64,000 nt of DNA from Rhizodiscina lignyota (taxonomy: Eukaryota > Ascomycota > Dothideomycetes > Aulographales > Rhizodiscinaceae). The stretch spans positions 62,001 to 126,000 of the forward strand of contig ML978128.1 of NCBI GenBank assembly GCA_010015805.1, given 5' to 3'. The translations under genes were made by a program, and so were the position numbers. This document shows, one piece after another, positions 21,924 to 33,801 of this stretch (positions are counted from its first letter, which is position 1; the number at the start of each line of letters is the position of its first letter). Below the pieces are notes generated by a model, which saw only the letters and a list, made by a program, of their open reading frames with translations, was not told where the DNA came from and made no database searches.

Positions 21924-24545
21924 ACTTTGGTGGCGAACGGAGGAGTACTATGTTTCGGGCAGGTGGTACGGAGGAGGTGAGGGAGAAGAGGGAAGGTAGA
22001 AGCCTGATGTGCCAAGGTTTTCAGACCGCAAACCACTACTTAAAAATGGGTTCGGGATCAAGCAGGCTCTATGTAAATATCGCGTTCCACATCAAAGTTA
22101 TACAGCGATACGAGACCTTGTTCTTTTACGGCCCAGTCTGTCATACTACTTGATTTGCAATTCCGCAGGCATCTATCCGTGGAAGTCCATCGCGGAACAG
22201 CCGCATGAAGCAAGGGCATTTCCCAAGACCATGGAATCGAGGCGGCCTCTGAGTGGGCTGAGTCCGCTTCCCCACGCTGAGGTGGGGTCTCCAATCCAGA
22301 GAAATTCAAGTGAGGAAACGTGACATGCTGATCACACCGGTGTCTCTTCAACATCGCCGGCCGCCGATCATCGCTCAAGGGCTCTGATGGCAACCCTGCC
22401 GCTATTCTTTCGCTTCGTCTAACGCGGCCTCGGTCTTCGCGACTATGGTCGGGGATAACGAAAAGTCTGGGGTGAATGTTTTGCCGCGCGAGGCGAACGA
22501 ACGAGTAAGTCGACGGCTTGAGGTCAAGATTCCGAGTCGAACTGATAGGTTGACATATGAGGGGCAAGACCGATCGTTGGACAGACAATTTGTGTTTCAG
22601 GCCTTGATCCCTGCGGACCCGAAATCCTGGGGAGAGCTGCCGGGATGTGTTGAGGCTGAAGTGCGCTGGGATGCTGGACCCCTATTTCAACCATGGGAAA
22701 ACGGAGATACATGAAAGTGATCGACAACGGAAGAATACAATAGCTGACTTCGTATGTGTTTACACTTGTCACAAGGCAAAGAACGTGACAGAAACCCAAA
22801 TCTAACGCGATTAGGTGATGAAGTTCAATATGGACGTTCTGGACTCGCATGAATGCTGATCTCGTGATGGAGTCACATAGAACGTAAACATCAACATTGA
22901 TCTGATATGCAAGCTGGAAATAAACGAGATATTCTTGCCTTTGCTGGGGCCAAAAGAGAGCAAAACAGAGCGGAATACTCACACATGTGGCGGTGCCGCC
23001 TTATGAGAGCGGAAGAGTTGCGCAAGGACGTGATATTGTAGATCAGGAGTAGTCCAAGTTCCAAGTATTATGAGTTGCCATCAGAATGGTGATACCGCGG
23101 AGTGTCATAAATGGAAACTGAAAGCCTTCGGAGAAGAGGCCAACCAGTTTTGATATAAATTTGTCACTTTGTCATTTCAGAATGCATGCGCACTCCGCAT
23201 TGAAAGCCGAGGCGCCGTTCCCCTCGACGCTGCCGGGCGTTGAACTAGTTCAGAGACAAGTTGATAGTATCGTGGGAGCCCGAATTAGAGTTTTTGTCAC
23301 GTTCGATATTGAAAACGCGTTGTTTTGTGATTGCCGTTCCTTGAGCATGTCTTTACGGGTACGTGCGTTCGTCGACAGCAAAATTTCATTATGTCTGGAC
23401 CTCCTAACATCTTCAAACGACGAGGCTTGCGGAGCTGTCGAGGCGATCTGTCCTACGAAGTGTCAAAGTCTGTAAGTCCAGAGGTCGATGCTATGGTTGT
23501 TCCAGATACTCAAAGTTTTGAGGTTGGAAGTCCAAGCTTCTCCAGAATGTTTCCGAGTCCTAACCACGAAGCAGTTCTCCAGCAAGCGAAGGAGAGAGAC
23601 GAAGGTATATGGCGAGGCGAGGTTCATCGAAAGTAGCGAAGAACGAAAGGTTCCATAGAAAGAGTAGGATAGCGCTACGATTGCAAACGGCTTGAGAGCG
23701 TTGCCGTCTGGCAGCAGTCCGTCGAGACTGCCAGGTGGGTCGGCGAGGTACGTACAAGGCACTCTCAAGGCAGAAACACAGCTGATATTGATGTATTTGC
23801 TCGCTCTGAATGTTCCATTATCAGAATGGCGGAAGATTCGTTGAATGAACTGAGATTTGGTTTGAGAGATGAGGTCGAGCGTTTCCCGGAGCAGCAGCTG
23901 AAGAAGCAATAGGCCCGAGACACGCGGGAGGGCCGTTGGCTTGGGCTTCGCCCCCTTTGCCCACACTATGCCCTTGTGGGCATTCCTAGCCTTGCAAGAC
24001 TTTCCAAAGTCTCTCAAGCTCCGCAGACTTTTCCACTTTGTCAATTGAGCGATTTACTTGCTGGTAAGCTTGAGTTCAGCCACAAAGCTTGCGCAGTCGA
24101 CGACGAAAGGCCGGAGCGACTCCACATGTCTTCTAAGCCAAGAGAAAGGCACAAGCGCCTACCAGGGGAGCTGTTGCGTTGCTCTGCTATGGCGACGGTC
24201 GCACCCCTTTCCGCATGTGGACGGACGGTTCTTCAGCGTAGCCTCAGGACTCACTGTAGGCAGGCCAACTCGCCAAACACAGGTCACAGCCGCGACGTAA
24301 GTCAGAAGTATAGATGGAGATCATGAAGTCAATCATGCGTTTCAAACTGATATATATCCTGCTTAATTCATCTCCAAGAGTCACAATCACTCTGAATTTC
24401 AAGCTTCAACAGTTTTCTTTGTTAGCAACTCCAGTACTTTGGGCGCACAACTCTCCATCGGCATTCGATTTCAGAGCACGGGACACGATTTCATTGCCGC
24501 CGAATTCCTTGCGAGTCCATTGAAGAAACGCATATCTACAAGACA
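21924..24545. other. 2.6-kb gene-poor region
   Basis: I find no gene I can support. A frame at 23331-23636 contains MSGPPNIFKRRGLRSCRGDL and reads like a possible gene start, but nothing follows it. A minus-strand frame at 23463-24044 has no recognisable motif. Three hairpins are clustered at 23943-24012. TATATATCC at about 24350 lies roughly 200 bp before the OSTA-like start and may be its TATA element. Confidence 0.35.
23943..24012. repeat. Cluster of three perfect hairpins
   Basis: GGGC-TTC-GCCC at 23943-23953; TGCCCACA and TGTGGGCA around a 9-nt loop at 23958-23982; AGACTTT-CC-AAAGTCT at 23997-24012. The outer flanks AGCCTTG and CAAGCT lengthen the last stem imperfectly. All three lie within 70 bp of intergenic DNA. 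Confidence 0.7.
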
Positions 24546-25745
24546 ATGGCTCCTCCTTTCACATCTGTTCGTGCTTTGTTCCTTCGGGATACTGTGGACG
24601 AGGGAAATGGCCAGAGCACCACCTGCGCTCGCCCAGTTGCTGGCCAAGAGGGAGAGGTGCTCAACATTGGCATCACCACCCATCGACTGCTCGAATATAT
24701 CTCAGGGATTTCGTTGGGCTTAACGCTCATCGTGACCCTCTTCCTCATCACACGTCACCTTTCACGATACACGGTTCCTCCTGAGCAACGACAAATTGTC
24801 CGAATAGTCTTCGTGCCAACATTCTTCGCTATCATTGGTTTCTTCTCGGTTATGTTCTACAACGTTTCGATTTATATCCGGCCGATTCCCGAAGTCTATG
24901 AGGCTTTCTGTATCCCAGCGATTCTCCTGCTTTATATCCATTACGTCTGCCCAGACGAAGGCCAACTGACGCGTTACGACTTTTTCCACAACCTTGAGCT
25001 TCAAGATCGAAAAGGCCGGTCGCAGTCTGGTGGAAGTTTAACATGGTTCAAGCGCACTTGGATTTGCGTATTCCAATATCCGTTGGCGAAGACGATCTCG
25101 GCCATCATCGAAATCGCGACACAAGGCGCTGGCGTTTTCTGCATCAATTCACTCAGTCCACATTACGCCCACTTGTGGTGTCAGATCATTGACATTGTGT
25201 CCATCGTTCTCGCTGTTCCTCGCGTCATTCGATTCGAGCGCCGGATGAAGAGCCAGATGGACCCAAAGCACAAGGCTTTCCAAAAGCTTCTGGCCTTCAA
25301 GGGCTTTGTCATTCTCCAGTTCATCCAGCTCATTATATTCGGATTGCTCAATGGCAAAGTCTTCAGTCCAACCGCATATGTTACGTACGACGACATCTAC
25401 TACGGCATCCCGAATACCCTGACCTGTCTCGAAGGTGTCATCTTCTCCTTTCTCTTCCTCTGGGCATTCAACACCAGTGTGTACCATCCAGAATACCAAA
25501 ACACTCAAGGTCGCCGCATGCCATTCTGGCGCGCAATTTTCAATGCAATGAACTTCACCGATATTGTGAAGGGGGTTACTTTCATGTTCGCCCTTATTAC
25601 CGAGGGGCAGTTTTTGCCGGGCTCTCAGAACACATATCGATCGACTACATCTCGCGGTTCAGCCGAATACCCCCTGACGAACGTCCAACGTCCTCGTAAG
25701 CCCTCTGACAACTCTTCGGATTCTGAACGACAGTGGGCTCATTAG
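24546..25745 (+). CDS. OSTA/TMEM184 family membrane protein (DUF300)
   Basis: Single-exon 399-residue protein of the organic-solute-transporter-alpha / TMEM184 family. About seven hydrophobic segments start near residue 50 (LLEYISGISLGLTLIVTLF). Family marks include FYNVSIYIRPIPEVYEAF, the charged loop with YDFFHNLELQDRKG, and PRVIRFERRMK before a segment containing KLLAFKGFVILQFIQ. The C-terminus is soluble and Ser/Arg-rich. Length is typical. Yeast and plant relatives (LAZ1-like) act at the vacuole or in membrane trafficking; the substrate in fungi is unknown. The start is the first ATG of the open frame. Confidence 0.87.
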   Translation: MAPPFTSVRALFLRDTVDEGNGQSTTCARPVAGQEGEVLNIGITTHRLLEYISGISLGLTLIVTLFLITRHLSRYTVPPEQRQIVRIVFVPTFFAIIGFFSVMFYNVSIYIRPIPEVYEAFCIPAILLLYIHYVCPDEGQLTRYDFFHNLELQDRKGRSQSGGSLTWFKRTWICVFQYPLAKTISAIIEIATQGAGVFCINSLSPHYAHLWCQIIDIVSIVLAVPRVIRFERRMKSQMDPKHKAFQKLLAFKGFVILQFIQLIIFGLLNGKVFSPTAYVTYDDIYYGIPNTLTCLEGVIFSFLFLWAFNTSVYHPEYQNTQGRRMPFWRAIFNAMNFTDIVKGVTFMFALITEGQFLPGSQNTYRSTTSRGSAEYPLTNVQRPRKPSDNSSDSERQWAH

Positions 25746-27187
25746 GACTAGGCAGCATCGATGCGAGAACGGGCTATCCTGGCTTGCCGGAGTATGCTCA
25801 TTTGAGCCCACAAGGCTCATACCAATAATGCCGATGACTGTCAGCCAGAGAGATCAGCGACAGCCATTCTGTGGGAATACAACAAATGTATGTACGGCGT
25901 ACTGGAAGCGTTTGATATTGTGGTCCATTCCGAACTTTGGGTTATCAGTGAGGTTGAGAACTTTATTTCTCAACCGAGAAAATGTATATGGATCGTCAAA
26001 TTGAGTAGTTTAGCGTACTTGTAGCACTAGAGTCTCTATAAAGTTTCATATTTATTTCGAAAGATGTACGAAGTAGCTTGAAATGATTAGGCCGGGCTGT
26101 GATCCAATCAAACTCCACCGTCATCGAAGATCACTTTATAATTGGATGTTGTTCTGAAGTGCATCCTAGGCCGCTATTTTCTACACATTACCACGTTGAT
26201 ACTTTACGTCTCCGAAGGTCCGACATCCAGCTACATACAACGCTTCCAATTTGGACTAGGTTCTACATGACTGCAGCCACGACACCCAAATGGAGCTCAT
26301 GTTGACCATTGTGCATGCTATGACTGTATTTCTGAGCCAGTGCCTCGAGCCATGTTGTCAATAGTCGCGTAACCTCCATACTGTACGTGTTCCGGCATCC
26401 ATCATATGCCCGACCTTACCCCTTTCTCCGTTCCAACTACAGTACACCTTGCGATAGGCAACTGACTCTCCCGAATTCTTCACGCTAGTAGATTGATATT
26501 CAAATCACTTCTCACTTGAGATGTCTGACAACAGCAAGCGTCAAAACTCCAAGTTCACCTTTGACCCCGACGGGCAGTGCACGATACCATTTGGAGTAAT
26601 TTTCACCTTGAGACTCGGCGAATCGGAAACTTCTCGGAGCCCTGCAGCCTCCCGTCCAAATTTCGGCTCTCATTGGATGCACTAGACGTAATCCTTAGGG
26701 CTGCATACTGTCGCAGATCACTTCCGTTTGCGGTTGTTCGAGCGAGATGAAGATCTGAGCGCGGTGTGTCCGAAGTGTTTTTCGAATTCGATATGTGCTT
26801 CCACAACGTCTCACGAGAACAGACGCCCGTCTTTTCAGGCAATAAGTCGCGTGCGAAACTGCCGACACCAGAAAATAATGTCAAAGTACGCACGTAGTGA
26901 TGGCAGTCCGGCCGTAGTTGTCCACGAAATATGGTATATGAATGTTAAATTGTAAATTGAGGTCGAGATCTCTCTCCAATCTCTCATCTTGTCTCGTCTC
27001 CCCAAGTCCTTTTCTCCCAGCGCAAGAGAATGTCACAAACAGTGGTATCGTGCTGAAAAATTTCGGTCGTCCGTCGCGGATCATTCTACTGTACAAATCG
27101 GACAAATGCGGATTCTTGGGCTACCTCCCAGCGCTGTTCGTGGCGTCGCAGGCAACCACACAGCGAAAGAGCAATGTGCGACTGCTT
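25746..27187. other. 1.4-kb region with one small candidate frame
   Basis: No gene is firmly supported. A 54-codon frame lies at 26521-26685 (listed separately). The rest shows no recognisable coding, and small frames on both strands have random composition. Confidence 0.35.
26521..26685 (+). CDS. Possible small protein or truncated gene start
   Basis: ATG at 26521 opens a 54-codon frame (MSDNSKRQNSKFTFDPDGQC onward) with a plausible leader before it. It resembles the N-terminus of a larger protein cut short. I do not recognise it. It may be a gene relic, a first exon, or chance. Confidence 0.2.
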   Translation: MSDNSKRQNSKFTFDPDGQCTIPFGVIFTLRLGESETSRSPAASRPNFGSHWMH

Positions 27188-29721
27188 TCAGTCAAACATC
27201 ATCTCATTCGAAAACAGAGATTCGTCAAAAGAGACAGGCAGAAAACTGCTTGTGTCAGAGAGAAACGCCTGAGCCTTCGCAAGACCCAGGTTGTTCCTCA
27301 GAAAGGCGTATACGCACGGAATCCACATCCTCCGCAGGTTCACGTCGAACTGCATCACCTCCTCCTCTTTCAAGCAACATGAAGACGCAATCAATGGCCA
27401 GAAAATCATCAGCGCCCTGAATCCGTAGATCTCATCAGGAGTGGTCGGGTCATCGGCACCTCCAGTTGGGGTCATTTGCAACAACGTTGGAATGGTCATG
27501 CATATGCCATCGATGAGCTCGATGATTAGCGACGCGGTGGCAGTGACGATCGATTCGTGATAGATGCTCATCTTATCGGTCCCGGGAGACCGTACTGCAG
27601 CTTGTCGCGCGCATCGGAGGATGGACAGGTTGAGGTAGAGTCGAGTACCGCGATAGAGGTCTGCACCTAGCGCACCGAGTGCAGTGTTGAAGACGCTCAT
27701 ATGTGAGGGAGCGCCAGGTAAACTGAACAATTCTCTGGCCCAACTAGGTCGGTTCTGTGGATTTACCTCGACTGATGCCTGGTAGTTGAAATGAGCTTGT
27801 TGTCCCTGCCACCACTCCTCGAGTCGAGAGTCTAGCTCTAAAGCCTGCAAGCAGAAGGTTTATGTAAGCCAAGTTCGACATTGTCGGGGAAGAGATGGTA
27901 GAGACTGCTGCGTTCCGTGAATGCAGATCTCGTGATGAGTCTGATTAGTTCCAAGCCTCCTGCGAAGCGGGCATATGACTTGCAAAAGGAAACCTAACAC
28001 CGGTGGACATGGAAATGGAAGGTCTTACCTGCTCGAGGACTTTATCAGGATTGAGGTCGTCGGCTACCAATTCTGGAGCCTTAAAAGGCCAAGCAGCAGA
28101 CCCCGTATTCTCGCTTAACCGCCTGAATTTGTAGCGCATTATTGCAGCGCGATGCATGAGTCCCATCAGTTGATGCCGTGGATTGTCGGTGGTCCATATT
28201 TTCCATTTTGAATCGAATGGAGGCGGTGCGACTCCATCAGTCAGGCAGTGGAGCATGACTTGTATGTAAATAACAGCAAGGTACCGATTCTGCAAGGCAT
28301 CTCGGAGCATTCCATTTCTGTATCTTGATCTTAGAATCGATGCGGCACCCATTTGGTGAGTTTTGTAAGATCCATCGAAAGTGGTCGAGGTAAGGGTCTA
28401 TGCGTAGCACGTTAGCAGTCTAGACTTGGGAATAAAGCAATACATCTCAAAATAGCATCAACTCCGGCGACGTGAAGGAGGTAGATCTACACGGGTTTGG
28501 TTCGAATTGAAATCTCCGCGAGCGGACCATCTTTTCTCTTCCGCAAGCGTAGAGAGACAGCCTTAGCTTTTGTAGCTGCAGCCACACGCACAAAGGACTA
28601 CAACAACGCACGACTCTTTGCGGCCGTACGACTCTTCTGTCCGAGAGGTAAAGCCAGATACGAGATACATTTCAAAAGTAGTTGGAGAGCGGCGACTGAC
28701 CTCATAGATGCCAAGCAAGAACACTCCTAATAGGGCTTCATTTGTGTCCATCTCCTCCTCTGGACCTGTCATGGCCTTTGTAAATTGGCCCAGTGCTTTG
28801 CCTAGATTGAGATACGAATTTAGCCAAACCCTCCTTGATGATCTCTGGACTTGTGGAACGTTTGGATAAAGAGCAGCTCAAGTGGAGAAAGCAAATCTTG
28901 ATGCTTTCTCCCCCAGTGTGTGGACGTACCGTAGTATACTTGGCCTTTCTGTCGTGCTTCTTCATGCTTGAAGCGACTTCCAAAGTTCGCCAACGAGACA
29001 GCAGAGACAGCGGAATGGAAATAGGAGTTGGGGGAAGCCTTCTTGAACATCTCCGGAATAGGATCGGCAGTGCTGCCAACGTTGTAATAATCTTGTGCGC
29101 TGATAAAATCGTAGAAAAATCGCAGGTAGGCCATTTGTTGCAGTGCTGGTCGAAGTTGTACACTTGTGGCGAGGGAACTGGTGAGTCCATCTTCACGAAT
29201 AGGAGATGCTATTTGCTCCGGAGACGACGAAGATGTACTAGATGGGCTGTGCGAACTTTGCTCCTTGGTTGCACGCTGGCGCCATTTATCTTTTGCTGTC
29301 TTCTCTGCCGTCTTCGTCTGGTTTCGGTGGATGAGCTCGAACTCATCCTTGTATTCGCAGGCTTGGCCGGATTTCAGACACCTCTGGCAGGCAGGATGTG
29401 TTTGGTCACACTAGGCACCCTCGATTAGCGAGTTTCTGCAATTTGAGCATTCGTTTAGCAATGTAAATGGTGGAGAAGCCACATGCGCTTCTGCTGCCTC
29501 AAATAGACAGCGATGGGAGGATTCCTCCGAGCCGCGACATCGATAACACAACCAACATCTTGATCCCAGAACATTCTCTGGAAAGTGCAAGGCACAAGGT
29601 CGAGCGTATTGGATATATATCGACTTGTTTCGTATGAAGCCGGGGAGGATTGGTATCATACCTTCACCTTCTTTGAGACGCAACGTTTGCACCCCCTACT
29701 CGGTCTGCCTCTGTATGACAT
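27188..29721 (-). CDS. Zn2Cys6 transcription factor with Fungal_trans_2-like (DUF3468) domain
   Basis: Exon 1 (29662-29721) encodes MSYRGRPSRGCKRCVSKKVK. A 251-nt intron then joins CDQTHPACQRCLKSGQAC, completing a C6 zinc cluster. Further exons are 28930-29410, 28701-28801, one starting at 28486 (IYLLHVAGVDAILR), one covering about 28029-28352, and 27188-27844. Introns of 128, 214 and 184 nt fit in phase; the join between about 28350 and 28445 is not resolved. Segments QMAYLRFFYDFISAQDY, ARQKGQVYYGKALGQF, LLGVFLLGIYE and the long C-terminal helices match the fungal regulators with a DUF3468 domain. Its introns are much longer than in neighbouring genes. Targets are unknown. Confidence 0.72.
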
Positions 29722-30857
29722 TTCCAGATATCGACGATTATTAATTTCGGGCCCTGATTCCCTCGACTGGATCAAGACTCGTTCCTGTTTGGGTTTCTCC
29801 TTCGTAAGAAACGGCTTGACGATTGATATATCTCTTCAGTCTGGAGTCAATCGGCCTCAGCTGTTAAACCCGCAAGAGCAGCGTAATGACCTACGGAACA
29901 AAGGCGAGAATGTTGGTTGCAGGGTAAAAACGAGAACTCCACCCATACAGTTCCCCATGCACGTCTCACGGCTACTGCAGATGAAATATCATGTGGTGTC
30001 TCCATTCGAGCCAAAGGCACAGCAGTATAATGAGCCGGAAATGGCGATAGCGGGCCGGCCTGGTGCTGGGAGCCGAGCCACTAGGAGCAAACCCTCGCGA
30101 AATCCCCCAAAATGAACCAACGGGACCGCGGCGTCATCACGCACTGCCACCAGGGGCATCGAGCGTCGTCACCTCCCCGTCTGCAGGAGGCCGTCATTCC
30201 AGGGTATAACAGCTTGAAGAGTCCAAGAGTTGCGTATCTAATGAGGCTGCGCATGTCAGCCCGTCAGTAGTCAGCAGCCCTATACCTCTTGGACTTCGTT
30301 TGGAACTCGTCGGCGAGGCTGGGGACATCGAAAATCGGCCCGCGATTGGGGTCTCGCGATACCTCGCATCTAATAACTGATATGGAAGCCCACTAGGACT
30401 CCGAAGACTCTTGAATCATGCGGCGGAAATCGTGGAAAAGACTCATGAACCTTATCTTACCGTTACCGGCCTGATATCTCTCTACGTTGATCGCTAATTC
30501 TATAAAGGTTGAGAATTTCAGTCGTTGGTGACGACGCACGTCATAATACGTAGAAACAGCCATGGGAGCAGGGCAGAGTTTGATGAATGCCCCGAACCGA
30601 AGCCAGTTGGGCGCTGTCCCGAGCAACAGGGGCTTCAAGCAGTGCCCTAAATCCTATCCTACGTGAACAGCCACCACAGCTGAGTGTAGTATTCAGGTCC
30701 CCCACACTACTCTGCATGGTTCAATTTCACTGTTTTCTCTTCCTCTCTCCTTGTCTCTTCCGACTCGTATGGCCTTGTGCTGCTCACATCGCAGGAACAG
30801 AAGATCTAGTAGACTACCATCTGAGATGACAACCGACAGCTGTCATTCCGCCGTACC
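29722..30857. other. Intergenic region, about 1.1 kb
   Basis: Divergent region between the Zn2Cys6 gene (-) and the decayed NLR-like gene (+). Small frames exist on both strands, but none is convincing. Confidence 0.35.
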
Positions 30858-32330
30858 ATGACGGATATTGCAGGTGTAGTTGGTCTTAGCATACACGCAG
30901 CTCATGTTCTTGTCAACTACTTAGCAGAGGTGCAATCCGGGCCAGCAGAGCGAGATCACCTCAAGTTCCAGCTTGCCGACACCGCGCGCGTGCTTAACAA
31001 TATCAAATTTGCTTACGACCAGTCTCCGTACGAGGTGCAGGTACAATGCGCAGAGCAACACGACGAAGTTTTCGGAGAAAGAGGGACATTCCAGGCCTAC
31101 CTTCAATTACTCATTTCTCTAAACGAGAAGGTGCAAGAGAAGGGCTTTTCCGAGCGAGTCAAGCGGGCCTTTTGGTCACAGAAGCCTCAGAACTCCAACG
31201 ACGCCGTTCTGCTAGGGACACCCGAGTTGAAGCAGCTACTCGAATCAATCACAGAGGAGCTGAATGAGCAAAAGAAACTCGACAGGTGGACCTTTCCATG
31301 GAAGAAAGAAGAACTACAGAGGAGCATTGCGCGGATTCAAGGTTACAGTGCTAGCTTTGTGATCTTAGGACGAGCAGTATTACACGTCGTAAACTTGAAG
31401 TCCTTGACTATACAAAACAGACGCAGGCTGCTGCACAGGATACAAGGACGATTGCTGACATAAATGCTGCGACAATACGGAGTATAGCAGATACCCTCAA
31501 TGAAGATAGGGTCCGATCACTCCTCGATTCGCTCTCAAAGGAGGACCCTTGGGTCAAAGCCCGAGAAGAGTACGAAAAGTGCGACAACAGTAAGCCCGAC
31601 TGGATCCTTGAAACCCCTGTGTACAACGAATGGGTGTCGAAAACGCCGTCGAAGCAAGAGCTTTGGGGAGTCGGCGAAAACTGGGTCTGTCGCCATTATC
31701 AAGATGATCAGAGATAGTTTTGGGCCTGAACTATTGCATATATTAGACAGGAATTAGCAGGAAACTCCTCTCCATGTTGCCGCGTCTTGGAGAGTGGAAG
31801 TAGCTGTCAAATCTCTCCTGGGGCTTGGCGGCGATGTGACGGCGGCGCAGCACCGGCAAAGGAAGACTCCGCTGCATATTACTTGCGAGAGGGACAATGT
31901 GGACATTCTCAAGATGCTATTGGAGAACGAAAATGCGGACCTTGAAGCTCGCGATCTCGAAGGCCTGACACTTTTGCACACTGTTTGGCGCCATGGCGCC
32001 GTCGCGAAACTAAAGCTTGTTCTAGATCGATGCAGTGACTCTCATTTAAAAGAGCAGGATGGGCTTAGACGAACTGCGCTACACCATGCCGCCACAAGAA
32101 GGGAGTTAGAAGAGCTAGAAGTTCTGCTAGATGCGTACATGCAAAGATATATGCATGATGTGCTGTTCTGGCGCCGTAAAGATGGCCTTCCAGCGAAAGA
32201 CGTAGCTCTCGCTTCGGGATGGCCTGCTATATATGAAAGGCTTGCGAAAGCTGAGGACGAGTTTGGTAAATCTGTGAGCAGAGTGGCAAATGTCGGCGGT
32301 ACCTGGAAAGAAGTGCATTCAGAATCTTAA
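30858..32330 (+). pseudogene. Decayed NLR-like (STAND) gene: N-domain plus ankyrin repeats, NACHT core missing
   Basis: The first frame (MTDIAGVVGLSIHAAHVLVNY, to 31463) is the helical N-terminal domain found before NACHT in fungal STAND receptors. From about 31400 the protein continues in another frame (KLEVLDYTKQTQAAAQDTRT, later DWILETPVYNEWV). It reaches LWGVG, where the P-loop should start. Frame is lost again: GKTGS-like residues are in the next frame. Only about 60 nt later, ankyrin repeats begin in a third frame (QETPLHVAASWRVE, TPLHITCERDNVDILKMLL) and run to 32330. A normal NACHT of 300 or more residues is absent. It looks like a host immune-type receptor shrunk by deletion and at least two frameshifts. 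Confidence 0.65.
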
Positions 32331-32523
32331 AGGAGAAGCCGAATGATTTCTCTGTGTAGAAGTTGCGAGGCCTACGCTTTGTCCAACCCTTCCACAATAA
32401 ATCAGGCCTTGCATAAATCAGAGGAGTACGAGCCGACTCATCCGAGTATCGAATAAAGGAGCAAACGCCAAATCATGCCGAGTTCCATGCTTCGTAAAAC
32501 GTGATCTCTTCGGCTCGACCGAA

Positions 32524-33801
32524 TCAGAGACGCCCCAAGATATCTCGAACCTCTTTTAGAGAAGTCTTAACGACGTCTGCAGAGCTCGGGATGTCTTTGA
32601 TCAGTCCAATTCCAGTGCCACTGTGTGAGTTCAAGTGTTAGTAGCTTCGGCATCTAAGGGGGTTTTCCGCAAATTTATGAAAGGGGAGAACTCACGCCCA
32701 AATATTTCTCCGCGAGTTGTCACCTACTGCTGCTGCCTCCTTATACTTCGCAACGTTATCAGCTAGACTCATCCCTGCTTTGTGGTCATTGTACGAGTCC
32801 AGGATCATGGCGCGACCGTCGTACAGAGGCGGCCAGAATCCTGTGCTTTGGATGTCATCATGTACCGTATCCCTGCAATATCAGTTAACGAGATCACATT
32901 AAGAGGCAATAGTATTACTGACTTGATAGTAGTAGCGCCTCCATCCTCCGCCTCGATCAAAATGGCTTTCTGTGAGTCTGGAGTGGGTGATTCTTTTGTC
33001 GCAACGAACTACATCGGTAAGTTAAACATGAAGTGCTGAATTGTGCCTTGCTTACTCTCGTGCCCATAACCACTCCCTCCGCACCTACATTACTGTTAGC
33101 ATATTTCATAAAATCCATTTCGAATCCAAGAAATCACCTAAAGCCATAGCGGCCGCAATCCCTCTCCCATCCATAATTCCTCCTGCCGCAACGACAGCTA
33201 CCTCCCTCCCCTTATATTCCGTTTTCAACATATCGCACACTTCCGGAACCACGCTGATGATACCGGAACCCTTCGCCCACTGATGCCCACCCGCATCCAC
33301 GCCCTGCACCACGAGAACATCCGCGCCATCGCTCATCGCCTCCCGCGCCGCTTCTACTGTGCCTACCATCACAAACACTTTCAATCCCCAACTCTTTCCC
33401 ATTTCCTTCAGTGCCGGAATGACGGGTGCATGTGCCGATGGCTTCGAGGGCGTGGGTGCAAAAAGCCACACTGCAGCGACCTTATGCTTCGCCAGGACTG
33501 GTCCAACGGTCTCGATGAAATTCGCAAAGCTCTTGTCAAACGTGATGAAGCCGACACCAGCGTTTAATGCCTGGCCAGGTGTTTGGCCGAGGAGTGAGGC
33601 GGTCTCGGTGAGCTGCTTGTCCAGGCTGGAAATCTGTGTCGACTCTGGCTTGAAATCGAAGCCACCTCCGATGAAACCGAGGCCGCCTGCGTTGGTCACA
33701 GCTGCGGCCATGGGAGCAATTGCAGTGCCGAACATGGGAGCATTACTGATGACGGGGGTCTCGCAATGCGGGAACCAGGACTTGAGGAGAGATCTCGACA
33801 T
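32524..33801 (-). CDS. Nitronate monooxygenase (2-nitropropane dioxygenase family)
   Basis: Exons 33138-33801, 33056-33084, 32923-33008, 32696-32872 and 32524-32620 give exactly 350 residues, the usual length; the four introns are 53, 47, 50 and 75 nt and all in phase. It is an FMN TIM-barrel enzyme that oxidises alkyl nitronates such as propionate 3-nitronate. The start region has PVISNAPMFGTAIAPMA (FMN site). The active-site His is in VVQGVDAGGHQWAKG, and AAGGIMDGRGIAAAMALG is the phosphate-binding loop, interrupted by the first intron right after it. The 29-nt second exon (GAEGVVMGTR) is unusually small. No targeting signal is visible, so cytosolic is likely. Confidence 0.88.

Noticed and set aside
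22058-22588. Minus-strand frame of 176 codons
   Set aside because: No motif, random composition, no start context or neighbouring exon.
23463-24044. Minus-strand frame of 193 codons
   Set aside because: It overlaps the hairpin cluster and shows no family feature; probably chance.
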